Below, piece after piece: positions 15,816 to 23,112 of a DNA stretch of 56,011 nucleotides. Each line of letters begins with the position of its first letter. Position 1 is the stretch's first letter. Both the position numbers and the translations under genes were made by a program. Source of the stretch: Bacteroidales bacterium UBA5235. Lineage in GTDB: Bacteria; Bacteroidota; Bacteroidia; Bacteroidales; VadinHA17. The notes beneath the pieces were generated by a model, which ran no database searches, was not told the origin of the DNA, and saw only the letters and a list, made by a program, of their open reading frames with translations. The stretch spans positions 66,633 to 122,643 of the forward strand of contig DHUL01000062.1 of NCBI GenBank assembly GCA_002409145.1, read 5' to 3'.

Positions 15816-16346
15816 GAATGGCAGGAATGTCATGAAATCTGCGTGATGCACTATATAGGCTTCTGTGGTGCGTTTGACCAGGTCACCCTCGTGGGCATGC
15901 GCGGCAATTATATGACACACTTCCGGGGGCACCCCGCACTCTTCTGCCAGGCTGACGCCTGAGAACGGATGTCGCAGATACTGTCCGTATTTCCCCTGTA
16001 CTGCTTTCCCGGATGCATCGAGTTCATACTCAAGCATTTTGCCGACATCAGCCAGGATAGCGCCTGAGATAAGCACATCCATATTAACGGGCAGTTCATT
16101 GCGAAAGAACTCGTTCATCTTCATCCCGGCATCGCGGGCGACGTGGACCACGCATCTCTTGTGGTCCATAAAAGTAACTTTCAGGTCAGGTCCGCAGAGC
16201 AGGGTAAATGGTATATGGTTCAGGTCATCAGCGGTGAGCACGCTTCGTTCGAGGGCCACCTCCCATGTGCGGGCCGTTTTCTCCCTGAGGTCAGGATCAT
16301 TGATCCATTCCAGCTCTGGCCACAGTTGCTTTATCTCCCCGGTCAT
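15795..16346 (-). CDS. HD-domain-like protein with degenerate metal motif
   Basis: A 183-aa cytosolic protein resembling HD phosphohydrolases. The order of conserved elements is MDHKRCVVHVA (about 60-70), GAILADVGKMLEYE (about 94-107), RHPFSGVSLAEECGVP (about 125-140), HIIAAHAHEGD and EAYIVHHADF near the C-terminus. In active HD enzymes the second element reads HDxGK. Here it is ADVGK, so the histidine of the HD doublet is alanine, while the other histidines and the final aspartate remain. Catalysis is therefore doubtful, and a sensory or structural role is possible. It starts five bases after the stop of the isocitrate/isopropylmalate-type dehydrogenase gene, so the two are very probably cotranscribed. 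I know no function for this pair. Confidence 0.75.
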   Translation of the reverse strand: MTGEIKQLWPELEWINDPDLREKTARTWEVALERSVLTADDLNHIPFTLLCGPDLKVTFMDHKRCVVHVARDAGMKMNEFFRNELPVNMDVLISGAILADVGKMLEYELDASGKAVQGKYGQYLRHPFSGVSLAEECGVPPEVCHIIAAHAHEGDLVKRTTEAYIVHHADFMTFLPFKSRLIV

Positions 16347-16351
16347 GACCT

Positions 16352-17548
16352 TTACTTTAAATGTGAAATAATGGCATCGGTCATCTGGATGGTAGAGGCT
16401 GCTCCCATGGTTACAACTTCAGGTTTGCCTGTCATCTTCATCATATCATAGGTTTTGACCTTTCCTTCCTCGATAACTTCGGCAATAGCCATGCGTATCC
16501 TTGTGGCTGTCTCCTTTTCGTCCAGGTAATCAAGCATCATGCATGCCGACTCGATCATTGCCACAGGGTTAACGATAGGCACCTCATACCCGGCATATTT
16601 GGGAGCTGAACCATGGGTGGGTTCGAACACCCCGATTCCGTCTTCAGAAAACTGTGCACTGCAGGCAAAACCCAGTCCTCCTATGAGCCCGGCAAATGCA
16701 TCGGAAGCTATATCTCCGAACATGTTTCCGGCAACAATCACACCATAGTCTTCCGGGTTTTTAGTCAGCCACATCATCTGTGCATCGATATTGGTGTTCC
16801 GGAGCTGTATTGCCGGGAATTCGTTCTTCTGCATCTCTTTGGCTATCTTCCACATGAGGCCGGAGGTCTCGCGTATCACGTTTGGTTTTTCGCAGACTGT
16901 GACTGACTTGTATCCGAATTTCATGGCATGTTCAAATGCTGCCCTTACGATACGCTCGGTATATTTTTTTGTAAAGATCCTTGTTGATACTGCCAGTTCC
17001 TCCTTTGGGCACCATCCGAAGTTTTCGCGGAACTTGGGATGGGTCATGAGTGCATCATAGACCTGTTGGGGAGGGTTTGACCACTCCACGCCGCCGTACA
17101 GCCCTTCAGTGTTCTGCCTGAAGATCACAACATCAACCATCGGTTCTTCCGGGTTACCGTCCTTGTCGCGACGGATGAAGTTAAGCGGATTGCCCTTGTA
17201 GCTGCGGCACGGTCTTACGCAGATATCGAGGCCGAAGTGTTGCCTGAGTCCCACGATGGGGCTGCTGTAGGTAAAGCCCTTTCCCTGGAGAGCCGGCGAG
17301 AGTTCGGCGGCGGCATCGTCCTTTGGTTTGGAGGTGATGGCACCGAAGAGTGCGATCTTATGTTCAGCAATCAGGTCAATGGTACGCTGGGGAAGAGGGT
17401 TGCCTTCGCGGCACCAGAAATCCCACCCGATGTCTCCGTATACATAATCAGCATCAAATCCTGCCGCATCGAGGACGCGGACTGCCTGCTTCAGGACAAC
17501 GGCACCTATGCCGTCACCCGGCAGTGCCACAATAGTACGTTTGGCCAT
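16352..17548 (-). CDS. Isocitrate/isopropylmalate-family dehydrogenase (probably isocitrate dehydrogenase)
   Basis: A 398-aa decarboxylating beta-hydroxyacid dehydrogenase acting in the cytosol. Typical features are the start TIVALPGDGIG, the substrate-binding VIFRQNTEGLYGGVEW, the metal-binding NMFGDIASDAFAGLIGGLG and the nucleotide-site motif EPTHGSAPKYAG. Length and motifs fit the NAD(P)-dependent isocitrate dehydrogenase branch, with homoisocitrate or tartrate dehydrogenase as alternatives. No other leucine-biosynthesis gene is nearby, which argues against LeuB. Citrate lyase lies on the same strand upstream beyond pepD, so a link to citrate and 2-oxoglutarate metabolism is plausible. It is followed after five bases by the degenerate HD-like gene. 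Confidence 0.85.
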   Translation of the reverse strand: MAKRTIVALPGDGIGAVVLKQAVRVLDAAGFDADYVYGDIGWDFWCREGNPLPQRTIDLIAEHKIALFGAITSKPKDDAAAELSPALQGKGFTYSSPIVGLRQHFGLDICVRPCRSYKGNPLNFIRRDKDGNPEEPMVDVVIFRQNTEGLYGGVEWSNPPQQVYDALMTHPKFRENFGWCPKEELAVSTRIFTKKYTERIVRAAFEHAMKFGYKSVTVCEKPNVIRETSGLMWKIAKEMQKNEFPAIQLRNTNIDAQMMWLTKNPEDYGVIVAGNMFGDIASDAFAGLIGGLGFACSAQFSEDGIGVFEPTHGSAPKYAGYEVPIVNPVAMIESACMMLDYLDEKETATRIRMAIAEVIEEGKVKTYDMMKMTGKPEVVTMGAASTIQMTDAIISHLK

Positions 17549-17661
17549 AATCTTATTCTTTAAACTGTATTATTTCGTTTCCCGTAAAAATATAGTTTTT
17601 CCTGTGTTAAAAAAAAGAGTTTCAGCAGGTAAAATTCATAAAGGTTGCAATGGAAAAAAAC

Positions 17662-17669
17662 TATATTTG
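17662..17669 (+). promoter_or_regulatory. Bacteroidota-type -7 box for pepD
   Basis: TATATTTG is an exact TAnnTTTG match ending 35 bases before the pepD ATG, in the 156-base divergent spacer shared with the dehydrogenase gene. A matching -33 element is not clear. Confidence 0.5.
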
Positions 17670-17704
17670 CCACCATACCATACAACTAAAAGAAGAAGAA
17701 CAGA

Positions 17705-19165
17705 ATGGGTGAACTGGGGGAGATGAAGCCTCGGAAGCTTTGGGGATACTTCGAAGAAATCTGCAAAATACCGCGACTCTCCAAGAACGAGGAAAGGATC
17801 AGGGCATACCTGCTTGATTTTGCGAAGCAGCACAACCTTGAAGCTAAAGAAGACAGTGTAGGGAACATACTTATAGTCAGGGATGCCGCTGCCGGCAAGG
17901 AAAAGGTTAAGACAGTAGTCCTGCAGAGCCACCTTGACATGGTCGGGGAGAAGAATGCTTCCCATCCGCATAACTGGGCTGAAGATCCGATTATTCCGGT
18001 AGTTGATGGCAGGTGGGTCACCGCCAGCGGAACGACGCTGGGTGCTGATGACGGGATAGGAATTGCAGCCCAGATGGCTGTACTTACTGATCCGTACCTT
18101 CAGTGCGGACGCATCGAGTGTCTCTTTACCGTTGACGAGGAATCAGGGATGACGGGAGCAATCAACCTCAAACCCGACTTTTTCACTGGGCGCATATTAT
18201 TGAATCTCGACTCAGAGGATGAGGGAATACTCTTTATTGGCTGTGCCGGAGGGATCGACACCCAGGCACTCCTCCCCTATACGCCTGAAAGGATTGCTTC
18301 AGGGCACAAGGCCATGAACATCTCCGTCACCGGTCTGCACGGCGGACACTCAGGCGATGAGATACACAAAGGCTACGGCAACTCCATAAAGATAATATCC
18401 AGGCTGTTGCAGGATCTTGAGAAGAAGTATGACATCAGGATCAGCAATTTTTCCGGCGGTAACCTCCGCAATGCCATACCCAGGGAAGCTTTTGTCACGG
18501 TGACATTCAATCCTGCCCATGAAGAAAAGATACTTGCTGACACGGCAGCCTACCATGCCCATGTCAGGGATGAGTACAGTGGTCTGGAGCCTGACCTGAA
18601 GGTGGCAGCCACACCTGCAGATGTTCCTGAGATGGTCATTGATGGAGGGACACAGCACAGGCTGCTGGGTGCGCTGAGCATAGTGCCTCACGGTGTGCTC
18701 GGCTGGTCAAAGGAGATTCCTGACCTGGTTGAAACCTCAAGTAACCTAGCAACGATCAGGCTGACTGATGATCACATGATCCACGTTGTCACCACCCAGA
18801 GGAGCTCTTCAGAGGAGGCCAGGCATTATGCTGCGATGAAGGCGGAGACAAGCTTCGACCTTGCCGGTGCAAAGGTGACCCATTCTGATGGTTACCCGGG
18901 CTGGCAGCCGAACATGAACTCGGCAATCCTGAGGCTGATGATTGATTCGTACCGTAAGCTTTTCGGCAAGGTTCCGCAGGTTAAAGCCATTCATGCAGGT
19001 CTTGAGTGCGGGCTGATCCTTGAGAAGTACAAAGGAATAGACATGATCTCTTTCGGTCCTACCATCAGGGGTGCTCATACTCCTGAGGAGAGGATAGAGA
19101 TTGAGACTGTGCAGATGTTCTGGGATTTGCTCATTGATGTGCTGAGGCACATCCCCGAGGATTAG
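17705..19165 (+). CDS. pepD: Aminoacyl-histidine dipeptidase (M20C, cytosol non-specific dipeptidase)
   Basis: A 486-aa two-zinc dipeptidase that hydrolyses a broad range of dipeptides, including Xaa-His, in the cytosol. The metal-binding and catalytic motifs are all present: QSHLDMV (His76), GTTLGADDGIG (about 110-119), TVDEESGMTGA (about 143-152), LNLDSEDEG, and the C-terminal GPTIRGAHTPEE histidine. A lid/dimerisation domain lies in the middle and contains GLHGGHSGDEIHKGYGN. The length is as expected for PepD. The ATG at 17705 starts MGELGEMKPRKLW. An internal Met at residue 7 could also serve. The gene ends two bases before the rubredoxin gene on the other strand. Confidence 0.95.
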   Translation: MGELGEMKPRKLWGYFEEICKIPRLSKNEERIRAYLLDFAKQHNLEAKEDSVGNILIVRDAAAGKEKVKTVVLQSHLDMVGEKNASHPHNWAEDPIIPVVDGRWVTASGTTLGADDGIGIAAQMAVLTDPYLQCGRIECLFTVDEESGMTGAINLKPDFFTGRILLNLDSEDEGILFIGCAGGIDTQALLPYTPERIASGHKAMNISVTGLHGGHSGDEIHKGYGNSIKIISRLLQDLEKKYDIRISNFSGGNLRNAIPREAFVTVTFNPAHEEKILADTAAYHAHVRDEYSGLEPDLKVAATPADVPEMVIDGGTQHRLLGALSIVPHGVLGWSKEIPDLVETSSNLATIRLTDDHMIHVVTTQRSSSEEARHYAAMKAETSFDLAGAKVTHSDGYPGWQPNMNSAILRLMIDSYRKLFGKVPQVKAIHAGLECGLILEKYKGIDMISFGPTIRGAHTPEERIEIETVQMFWDLLIDVLRHIPED

Positions 19166-19167
19166 TA

Positions 19168-19329
19168 CTAGCTGAGTTCCTCAAATTCATCATGGGGTGC
19201 ACCACAGACGGGGCATGCCCATCCGGACGGAAGATCTTCGAAGGCTGTCCCGGGTTCCACATCATTATGAGGGTCACCCTCTTCCGGATCATATATATAG
19301 CCGCAAACAGGGCATCTGTACTTGCTCAT
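19168..19329 (-). CDS. Rubredoxin
   Basis: A 53-aa one-iron electron carrier. The protein begins MSKYRCPVCGYIYDPEEGD. The two iron-binding pairs CPVCG occur at residues 6-10 and 39-43, and the aromatic Tyr/Trp core (Y4, Y11, Y13, W37) and GTAFEDLPSGWACP block match canonical rubredoxins. It starts 15 bases after the citF stop and is probably the last gene of that operon. Rubredoxins commonly serve oxidative-stress reductases or oxidoreductases in anaerobes. The partner here is unknown. The gene ends two bases from the convergent pepD stop. Confidence 0.95.
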   Translation of the reverse strand: MSKYRCPVCGYIYDPEEGDPHNDVEPGTAFEDLPSGWACPVCGAPHDEFEELS

Positions 19330-19344
19330 GTCAAACTTTTACAA

Positions 19345-20895
19345 TTATCTCTTCACTTTTCTGACGGCGTCAATCACTGTACCGTCTACCCATTTGATGG
19401 CAGCCACCACCCTGTCATCAAAGGCTGCTTTTTCAGGCTTGCCGCACATCTTCTCAGCTATCTCCTTCAGCTCTTCGATTGTCACCAGGGGGAGACCCTT
19501 TCCGCGTACTGAATCAATAAGGTCCTGCCTTCGGGGGTTGATGGCAATACCCCTTTCGGTAACTATCACGTCAATGAGTTCGCCCGGCCCGCAGAGGGTT
19601 GTAACCCGGTCTACAATCACCGGTATCCTGTCACGGAAGAGGGGTACTGGTATGATGACGTTGCGAGCATGCAGGCAGTTCTGCCACCCTCCTATCCCGT
19701 GCAGCAGAAGGCCGTCAGAGTGGGTCACCACGTTCCCGTTGAAGCCGGTGTCAATCTCGGTTGCTCCAAGGATCATGATGTCCATCATGGTGGTGAGGTT
19801 GCCCTTCGAGTGGTAGTTGTAAGCGTTGAATACCGGGTAGGGAATGTGATTCAGGTTTTTTTCGATTGATTTGACCGAATCAAGGTCAAAGGCCTGAGCA
19901 TCAAGGATGTAACCCATTTGTCCCTCCTCGAGCATGTCAACCATGTACCTGGTGCTGCCACCGAAGCCAAAACTGAGTTTCCAGCCCTTCTTCTTCAGGA
20001 GCTGGTGCACGTATACCGCGATTGCCAGGCTGGTCCCGCCTGCCCCGGCCTGCATGGTTGCCCCGTTGCGGAGCAGTCCCGACTTCTCAAGAAAAGATGT
20101 TGTCAGTTCTGCGATCAGCAGCCTGTCGGGGCTCTTGGTAATCTGGGTGGTACCCGAAACGATTTTTTCAGGAATGCCTATCTTGTCTACCACCACAACA
20201 TAATCAACATAGTTCCCTTCTATCTCCATCGGGAAACAGGGCAGGTCAACGAGGTTGTCAGTCACCACAATGACCTTGTCAGCATAGAGATAGTCAGGTT
20301 TGGCATAGCCGATAACGCCTGTGGCGGATGGTCCGCCCGTTCCCCTGGCGTTGCCGAAGGAGTCGGCAGCGGGGGCTGCAAGTATGGCGATATCTATCTT
20401 CACGTCACCGTCCTGTATTGCCTGTACTCGGCCTCCGTGCGATCTCAGCACAGCCATCCCCTTCATTTTTCCTTCTGATACGAACATGCCCAGCGGGCCG
20501 TTCATACTTCCCTCGATGCGGTTGACAGTGCCGTCTTCAAGGTATTGGATGACAGGATCATTGCAGGGGAATGATGCTGATGGCAGCCAGACGAGGTCTT
20601 TCACACCCATTTCCGAGGCGATTGTAAAGATCTGGTTGCTTACCAGGTCACCATCGCGAAGGTGGTGGTGGGTTGATACGGTCATCCCGTCTTTCAGTCC
20701 GCAGCGTACGAGGGCTTCCTTAAGGGAGCCCACTACCTTGTTGTTATCCTCGGGATAATCAATACATGTGGGGATCGGAGGCGCGTATTTTCTTCCTGTG
20801 GGGCGGTATTTGCCCACGCCCATGAAGGGGACTGCTTCCTTTCCGTTTATCTCATCCGGCACCTGGCGGCCGGCTGCGTTTTCGACAAGTTTCAT
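19345..20895 (-). CDS. citF: Citrate lyase alpha subunit (citrate:acetyl-ACP transferase)
   Basis: CitF exchanges the acetyl group on the acyl carrier protein for citrate, forming citryl-ACP, the first half-reaction of citrate cleavage. The 516-aa protein has the family features PTGRKYAPPIPTCIDYPEDNNKV, STHHHLRDGDLVSNQI, GGPSATGVIGYAKPDYLYADK, FGFGGSTRYMVDMLEEGQ and the C-terminal VVTHSDGLLLHGIGGWQNCLHA. I start at the ATG 20895 (MKLVENAAGRQVPDEING), which leaves 13 bases after the CitD-CitE stop. The open frame reaches back to 20931, but that would overlap the upstream gene. It forms a functional unit with the CitD-CitE fusion. The genes for the activating ligase (CitC) and prosthetic-group synthesis (CitX, CitG) are not in the window. 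Confidence 0.95.
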   Translation of the reverse strand: MKLVENAAGRQVPDEINGKEAVPFMGVGKYRPTGRKYAPPIPTCIDYPEDNNKVVGSLKEALVRCGLKDGMTVSTHHHLRDGDLVSNQIFTIASEMGVKDLVWLPSASFPCNDPVIQYLEDGTVNRIEGSMNGPLGMFVSEGKMKGMAVLRSHGGRVQAIQDGDVKIDIAILAAPAADSFGNARGTGGPSATGVIGYAKPDYLYADKVIVVTDNLVDLPCFPMEIEGNYVDYVVVVDKIGIPEKIVSGTTQITKSPDRLLIAELTTSFLEKSGLLRNGATMQAGAGGTSLAIAVYVHQLLKKKGWKLSFGFGGSTRYMVDMLEEGQMGYILDAQAFDLDSVKSIEKNLNHIPYPVFNAYNYHSKGNLTTMMDIMILGATEIDTGFNGNVVTHSDGLLLHGIGGWQNCLHARNVIIPVPLFRDRIPVIVDRVTTLCGPGELIDVIVTERGIAINPRRQDLIDSVRGKGLPLVTIEELKEIAEKMCGKPEKAAFDDRVVAAIKWVDGTVIDAVRKVKR

Positions 20896-20908
20896 GACCG
20901 GTAATGCA

Positions 20909-22129
20909 TTAGTTTTTTGACTTTTCCACATCCATCCAGTTTTCCGGCAGCAGGCCGAGTCTCAGGGCAAGGGTGATAGTCTTTTCAGCCCTGGCCACAA
21001 CCGGCGGGTCTATCATCTTTGTGCCGAGCGCAACTACTCCCAATCCCTTCTCAAGCGCATCGCGGTAGGCGATGACTATCTTCTTTGCTTTTTCCGTCTC
21101 CTCCAGAGAGGGGGAGAATCCTTCCCTGATAACAGCTATCTGGCGTGGGTGGATGCATCCCATCCCCTCAAAGCCCATGGCTTTGGCTGACAAGACGTTC
21201 TGCAGCAATCCTTCCATATCACCTACATCAGAGAAGACCGAATCAATCGGCTGGATGCCGGCTGCCTTGGCAGCGACCACAAGACGGTTGCGGGCATAGA
21301 GCGACTCCCTGCCCTCCTTTGTGCGTTGCACTCCCAGATCAGCGGTATAGTCTTCCAGACCTATTGCCAGAGCCACAACTGATTCAGCAGCAGTGGCAAT
21401 TTCCATGGCACGTTCCACTCCTGCTGCACTTTCAATTATCGGCATCAGGAACACCATTTCATTCTGTCCTTCCCTTTTCTTTATCTTCCTGATTCTTTCA
21501 TCAATTGTATGGACGGTTTCAGCATTTTCGCACTTGGGAATGAGTACCAGCTGGACGTTATGGGGTATCAACATCTCAAGGTCATCGAGCCCCCGTTCGC
21601 CCTGGTTGATGCGCACCATTCTCTCGGCACCATAGAAATTGACAACCCTCAGGGCATTTCTGACAAGGATTCTTGCCTCATCCTTTCTTTCAGGTGCCAC
21701 TGAGTCTTCCAGGTCAAGAATGACGCCGTCAGGTGAATGAAGTCCGGCATTGAGAAACATTCCGGGGCTATTGCCGGGCAGGTATAGCCTCGAGAACCTG
21801 AACCTGTCTCTGGATGAGGAGTAAAGGTTCTCAGCGGCCATCTCAGGCATGAAACACTTTTCGGTACCGGTAAGGGCCTTTACCGCAGCTTCAATCCTGG
21901 CGGCGATGACAAACGGCAACGCCCCTGAATCATTCACAGAGAGCCTTGCATTTTCTATGCCGAAGTAATTCAAAAGGCTGCGGCATTGCTCTTCAATGGC
22001 TCTGCCGTACATAGTCTTTACCTTAGATTTCAGGTTCAGCTCAATACCGCCTGTTGCGGTGATTTCAAGTGTTACTTCAATGTCAGACCGCACCTTGGGC
22101 CCGGCATTACCTGTGATTGCCTGTTTCAT
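20909..22129 (-). CDS. Citrate lyase acyl carrier (CitD) fused to beta subunit (CitE)
   Basis: A single 406-aa protein combining two citrate lyase subunits. Residues 1-95 are CitD-like: GNAGPKVRSDIEVTLEI at the start, GGIELNLKSKV, and the ending NDSGALPFVIAARIEAAVKA. Residues 105-395 are CitE, the citryl-ACP lyase releasing oxaloacetate: RLYLPGNSPGMFLNAG, GVILDLEDSVAPERKDEAR, MVRINQGERGLDD, LMPIIESAAGVERA and GMGCIHPRQIAVI. In the CitD proteins I remember, the phosphoribosyl-dephospho-CoA arm is on the serine after TLE. Here the equivalent stretch is PKVRSD, with Arg14 then Ser15, so Ser15 is the likely attachment site. A -7 box lies 26 bases before the ATG, suggesting a promoter separate from the upstream decarboxylase genes. 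citF follows after 13 bases. Confidence 0.92.
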   Translation of the reverse strand: MKQAITGNAGPKVRSDIEVTLEITATGGIELNLKSKVKTMYGRAIEEQCRSLLNYFGIENARLSVNDSGALPFVIAARIEAAVKALTGTEKCFMPEMAAENLYSSSRDRFRFSRLYLPGNSPGMFLNAGLHSPDGVILDLEDSVAPERKDEARILVRNALRVVNFYGAERMVRINQGERGLDDLEMLIPHNVQLVLIPKCENAETVHTIDERIRKIKKREGQNEMVFLMPIIESAAGVERAMEIATAAESVVALAIGLEDYTADLGVQRTKEGRESLYARNRLVVAAKAAGIQPIDSVFSDVGDMEGLLQNVLSAKAMGFEGMGCIHPRQIAVIREGFSPSLEETEKAKKIVIAYRDALEKGLGVVALGTKMIDPPVVARAEKTITLALRLGLLPENWMDVEKSKN

Positions 22130-22155
22130 TTCGTCCCTTAAAAGGTCACTGTCAA

Positions 22156-22163
22156 CAAACTTA
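22156..22163 (-). promoter_or_regulatory. Bacteroidota-type -7 box for the citrate lyase genes
   Basis: The minus strand reads TAAGTTTG, an exact TAnnTTTG match ending 26 bases before the CitD-CitE ATG. It lies between the beta-subunit remnant and the citrate lyase genes and would allow these to be transcribed apart from the decarboxylase cluster. Confidence 0.45.
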
Positions 22164-22169
22164 ATAATA

Positions 22170-22274
22170 TTATTTCAGATAACTGAGAAGTATCCCGGCA
22201 GCTATGGAGGAGTCAATGACGCCAACCATGTCAGTGATGTCATCACCGGCATGTTGCATCCTTCTCCGTACCAT
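22170..22274 (-). pseudogene. Remnant of a sodium-translocating decarboxylase beta subunit (C-terminal 30 or so codons)
   Basis: Directly after the biotin-carrier stop is a 34-codon open frame that begins MVRRRMQHAG and ends DMVGVIDSSIAAGILLSYLK. This strongly resembles the last transmembrane helix of OadB/MmdB/GcdB beta subunits, which I remember as NVAGVIGSAIAAGVLL plus a few residues. The full beta subunit is about 400 aa with some nine to eleven helices and carries the Na+ channel. In related operons it follows the biotin carrier, as here. Only the end is left, so an internal deletion of about 1.1 kb is the simplest reading, leaving no functional pump from this locus. A peptide might still be made. 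An assembly deletion cannot be excluded from sequence alone. Confidence 0.65.
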
Positions 22275-22276
22275 CG

Positions 22277-22711
22277 CTAACCGATTACTACCAGAACCTC
22301 ATCCTGCTGGACTGACTGGCCTTGTGAGACGTTAACCGCTGATACCTTTCCTCCCGTCTCAGCCTTTATGGCATTTTCCATCTTCATGGTCTCGAGTGTA
22401 CAGACTGTCTGACCCGGTTTGACTTCGTCACCTTGTCTGACAAGGACCTGGATAATGACTCCCGGCAGTGGAGCTTTGATCTCGGCAGCCTTTCCGGAAG
22501 TTTCAGCGGGTGCTGATGCGGGTCTGGTCTCTTTTGCCTGTCTTGCATATGCCGGTGCTGATGTTACAACGCTTTTAGCTTTTGGTATGTCGCGCTGCAT
22601 CTCAACATCATAGACAGTGCCGTTCACCTCGATCTTAGCCATGCTTCCTTCGATCTCGAGAACTTCAACATTATATTGGTTGCCGTTTATCCTGAACTTG
22701 AAATCTTTCAT
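22277..22711 (-). CDS. Biotin carboxyl carrier (biotin/lipoyl-attachment) subunit of a decarboxylase/carboxylase
   Basis: A 144-aa mobile carrier that shuttles CO2 on biotin between the carboxyltransferase and its partner. The N-terminal beta-rich part (KDFKFRINGNQYNVEVLEIEG) is followed by an Ala/Pro-rich flexible linker at about 45-75. The biotinyl domain at about 76-144 has the attachment lysine in ETMKMEN, with the flanking APLPGVIIQVLVRQGDEV. The usual Ala before Met is Thr, a common variant. It lies between the OadG-like gene and the beta-subunit remnant. With the carboxyltransferase it would be the gamma-type subunit of methylmalonyl-CoA decarboxylase or part of a propionyl-CoA carboxylase. 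No biotin carboxylase gene is in the window. Confidence 0.92.
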   Translation of the reverse strand: MKDFKFRINGNQYNVEVLEIEGSMAKIEVNGTVYDVEMQRDIPKAKSVVTSAPAYARQAKETRPASAPAETSGKAAEIKAPLPGVIIQVLVRQGDEVKPGQTVCTLETMKMENAIKAETGGKVSAVNVSQGQSVQQDEVLVVIG

Positions 22712-22734
22712 TACACTTTCGGGTTAATCTTTTC

Positions 22735-23106
22735 TTAAAGGTTTTTCATATTGTACAATTTGGAGCTCCAGGGTGAATAGTGCCTGGAGACTCGTTTGAT
22801 GGTCACCACACCGCTTTCCACGTCATGAAGTTCATTGAAGTACTCGTATATGGCCATTGCGATAGCGGCGTTTACCTCGCCTGACTGAACTGTTTTTGCA
22901 GCCTGAACCTCCGCCGGGGCTGTTTCTTTTTTCCGGGCAAAGGTCTTGTGAGTGAGGTTACGGACAGAGGTAATCAGGTACTTAAAGAACCAGTATAATA
23001 TGAGGAGGGAAAGAAGTGCCACTCCAATACCCACCACCACAATTGTCAGGGAAAGTGAATCGAGGAATGATGTTTCCTGGGCGAAATATATCAATTGCAT
23101 TGTCAT
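22735..23106 (-). CDS. OadG-family small membrane subunit of a decarboxylase
   Basis: A 123-aa protein with one transmembrane helix (LSLTIVVVGIGVALLSLLILYWFFKYL, about 18-44), a charged Ala/Glu-rich linker, and a C-terminal segment (AAIAMAIYEYFNELHD, then VTIKRVSRHYSPWSSKLYNM). Single-helix subunits with this order hold the carboxyltransferase and biotin carrier onto the beta subunit in oxaloacetate and methylmalonyl-CoA decarboxylases. The spacing to its neighbours is 6 and 23 bases, so it is clearly in the same operon. Because the beta subunit is reduced to a remnant, what this protein now anchors is unclear. Confidence 0.85.
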   Translation of the reverse strand: MTMQLIYFAQETSFLDSLSLTIVVVGIGVALLSLLILYWFFKYLITSVRNLTHKTFARKKETAPAEVQAAKTVQSGEVNAAIAMAIYEYFNELHDVESGVVTIKRVSRHYSPWSSKLYNMKNL

Positions 23107-23112
23107 GTCCTG

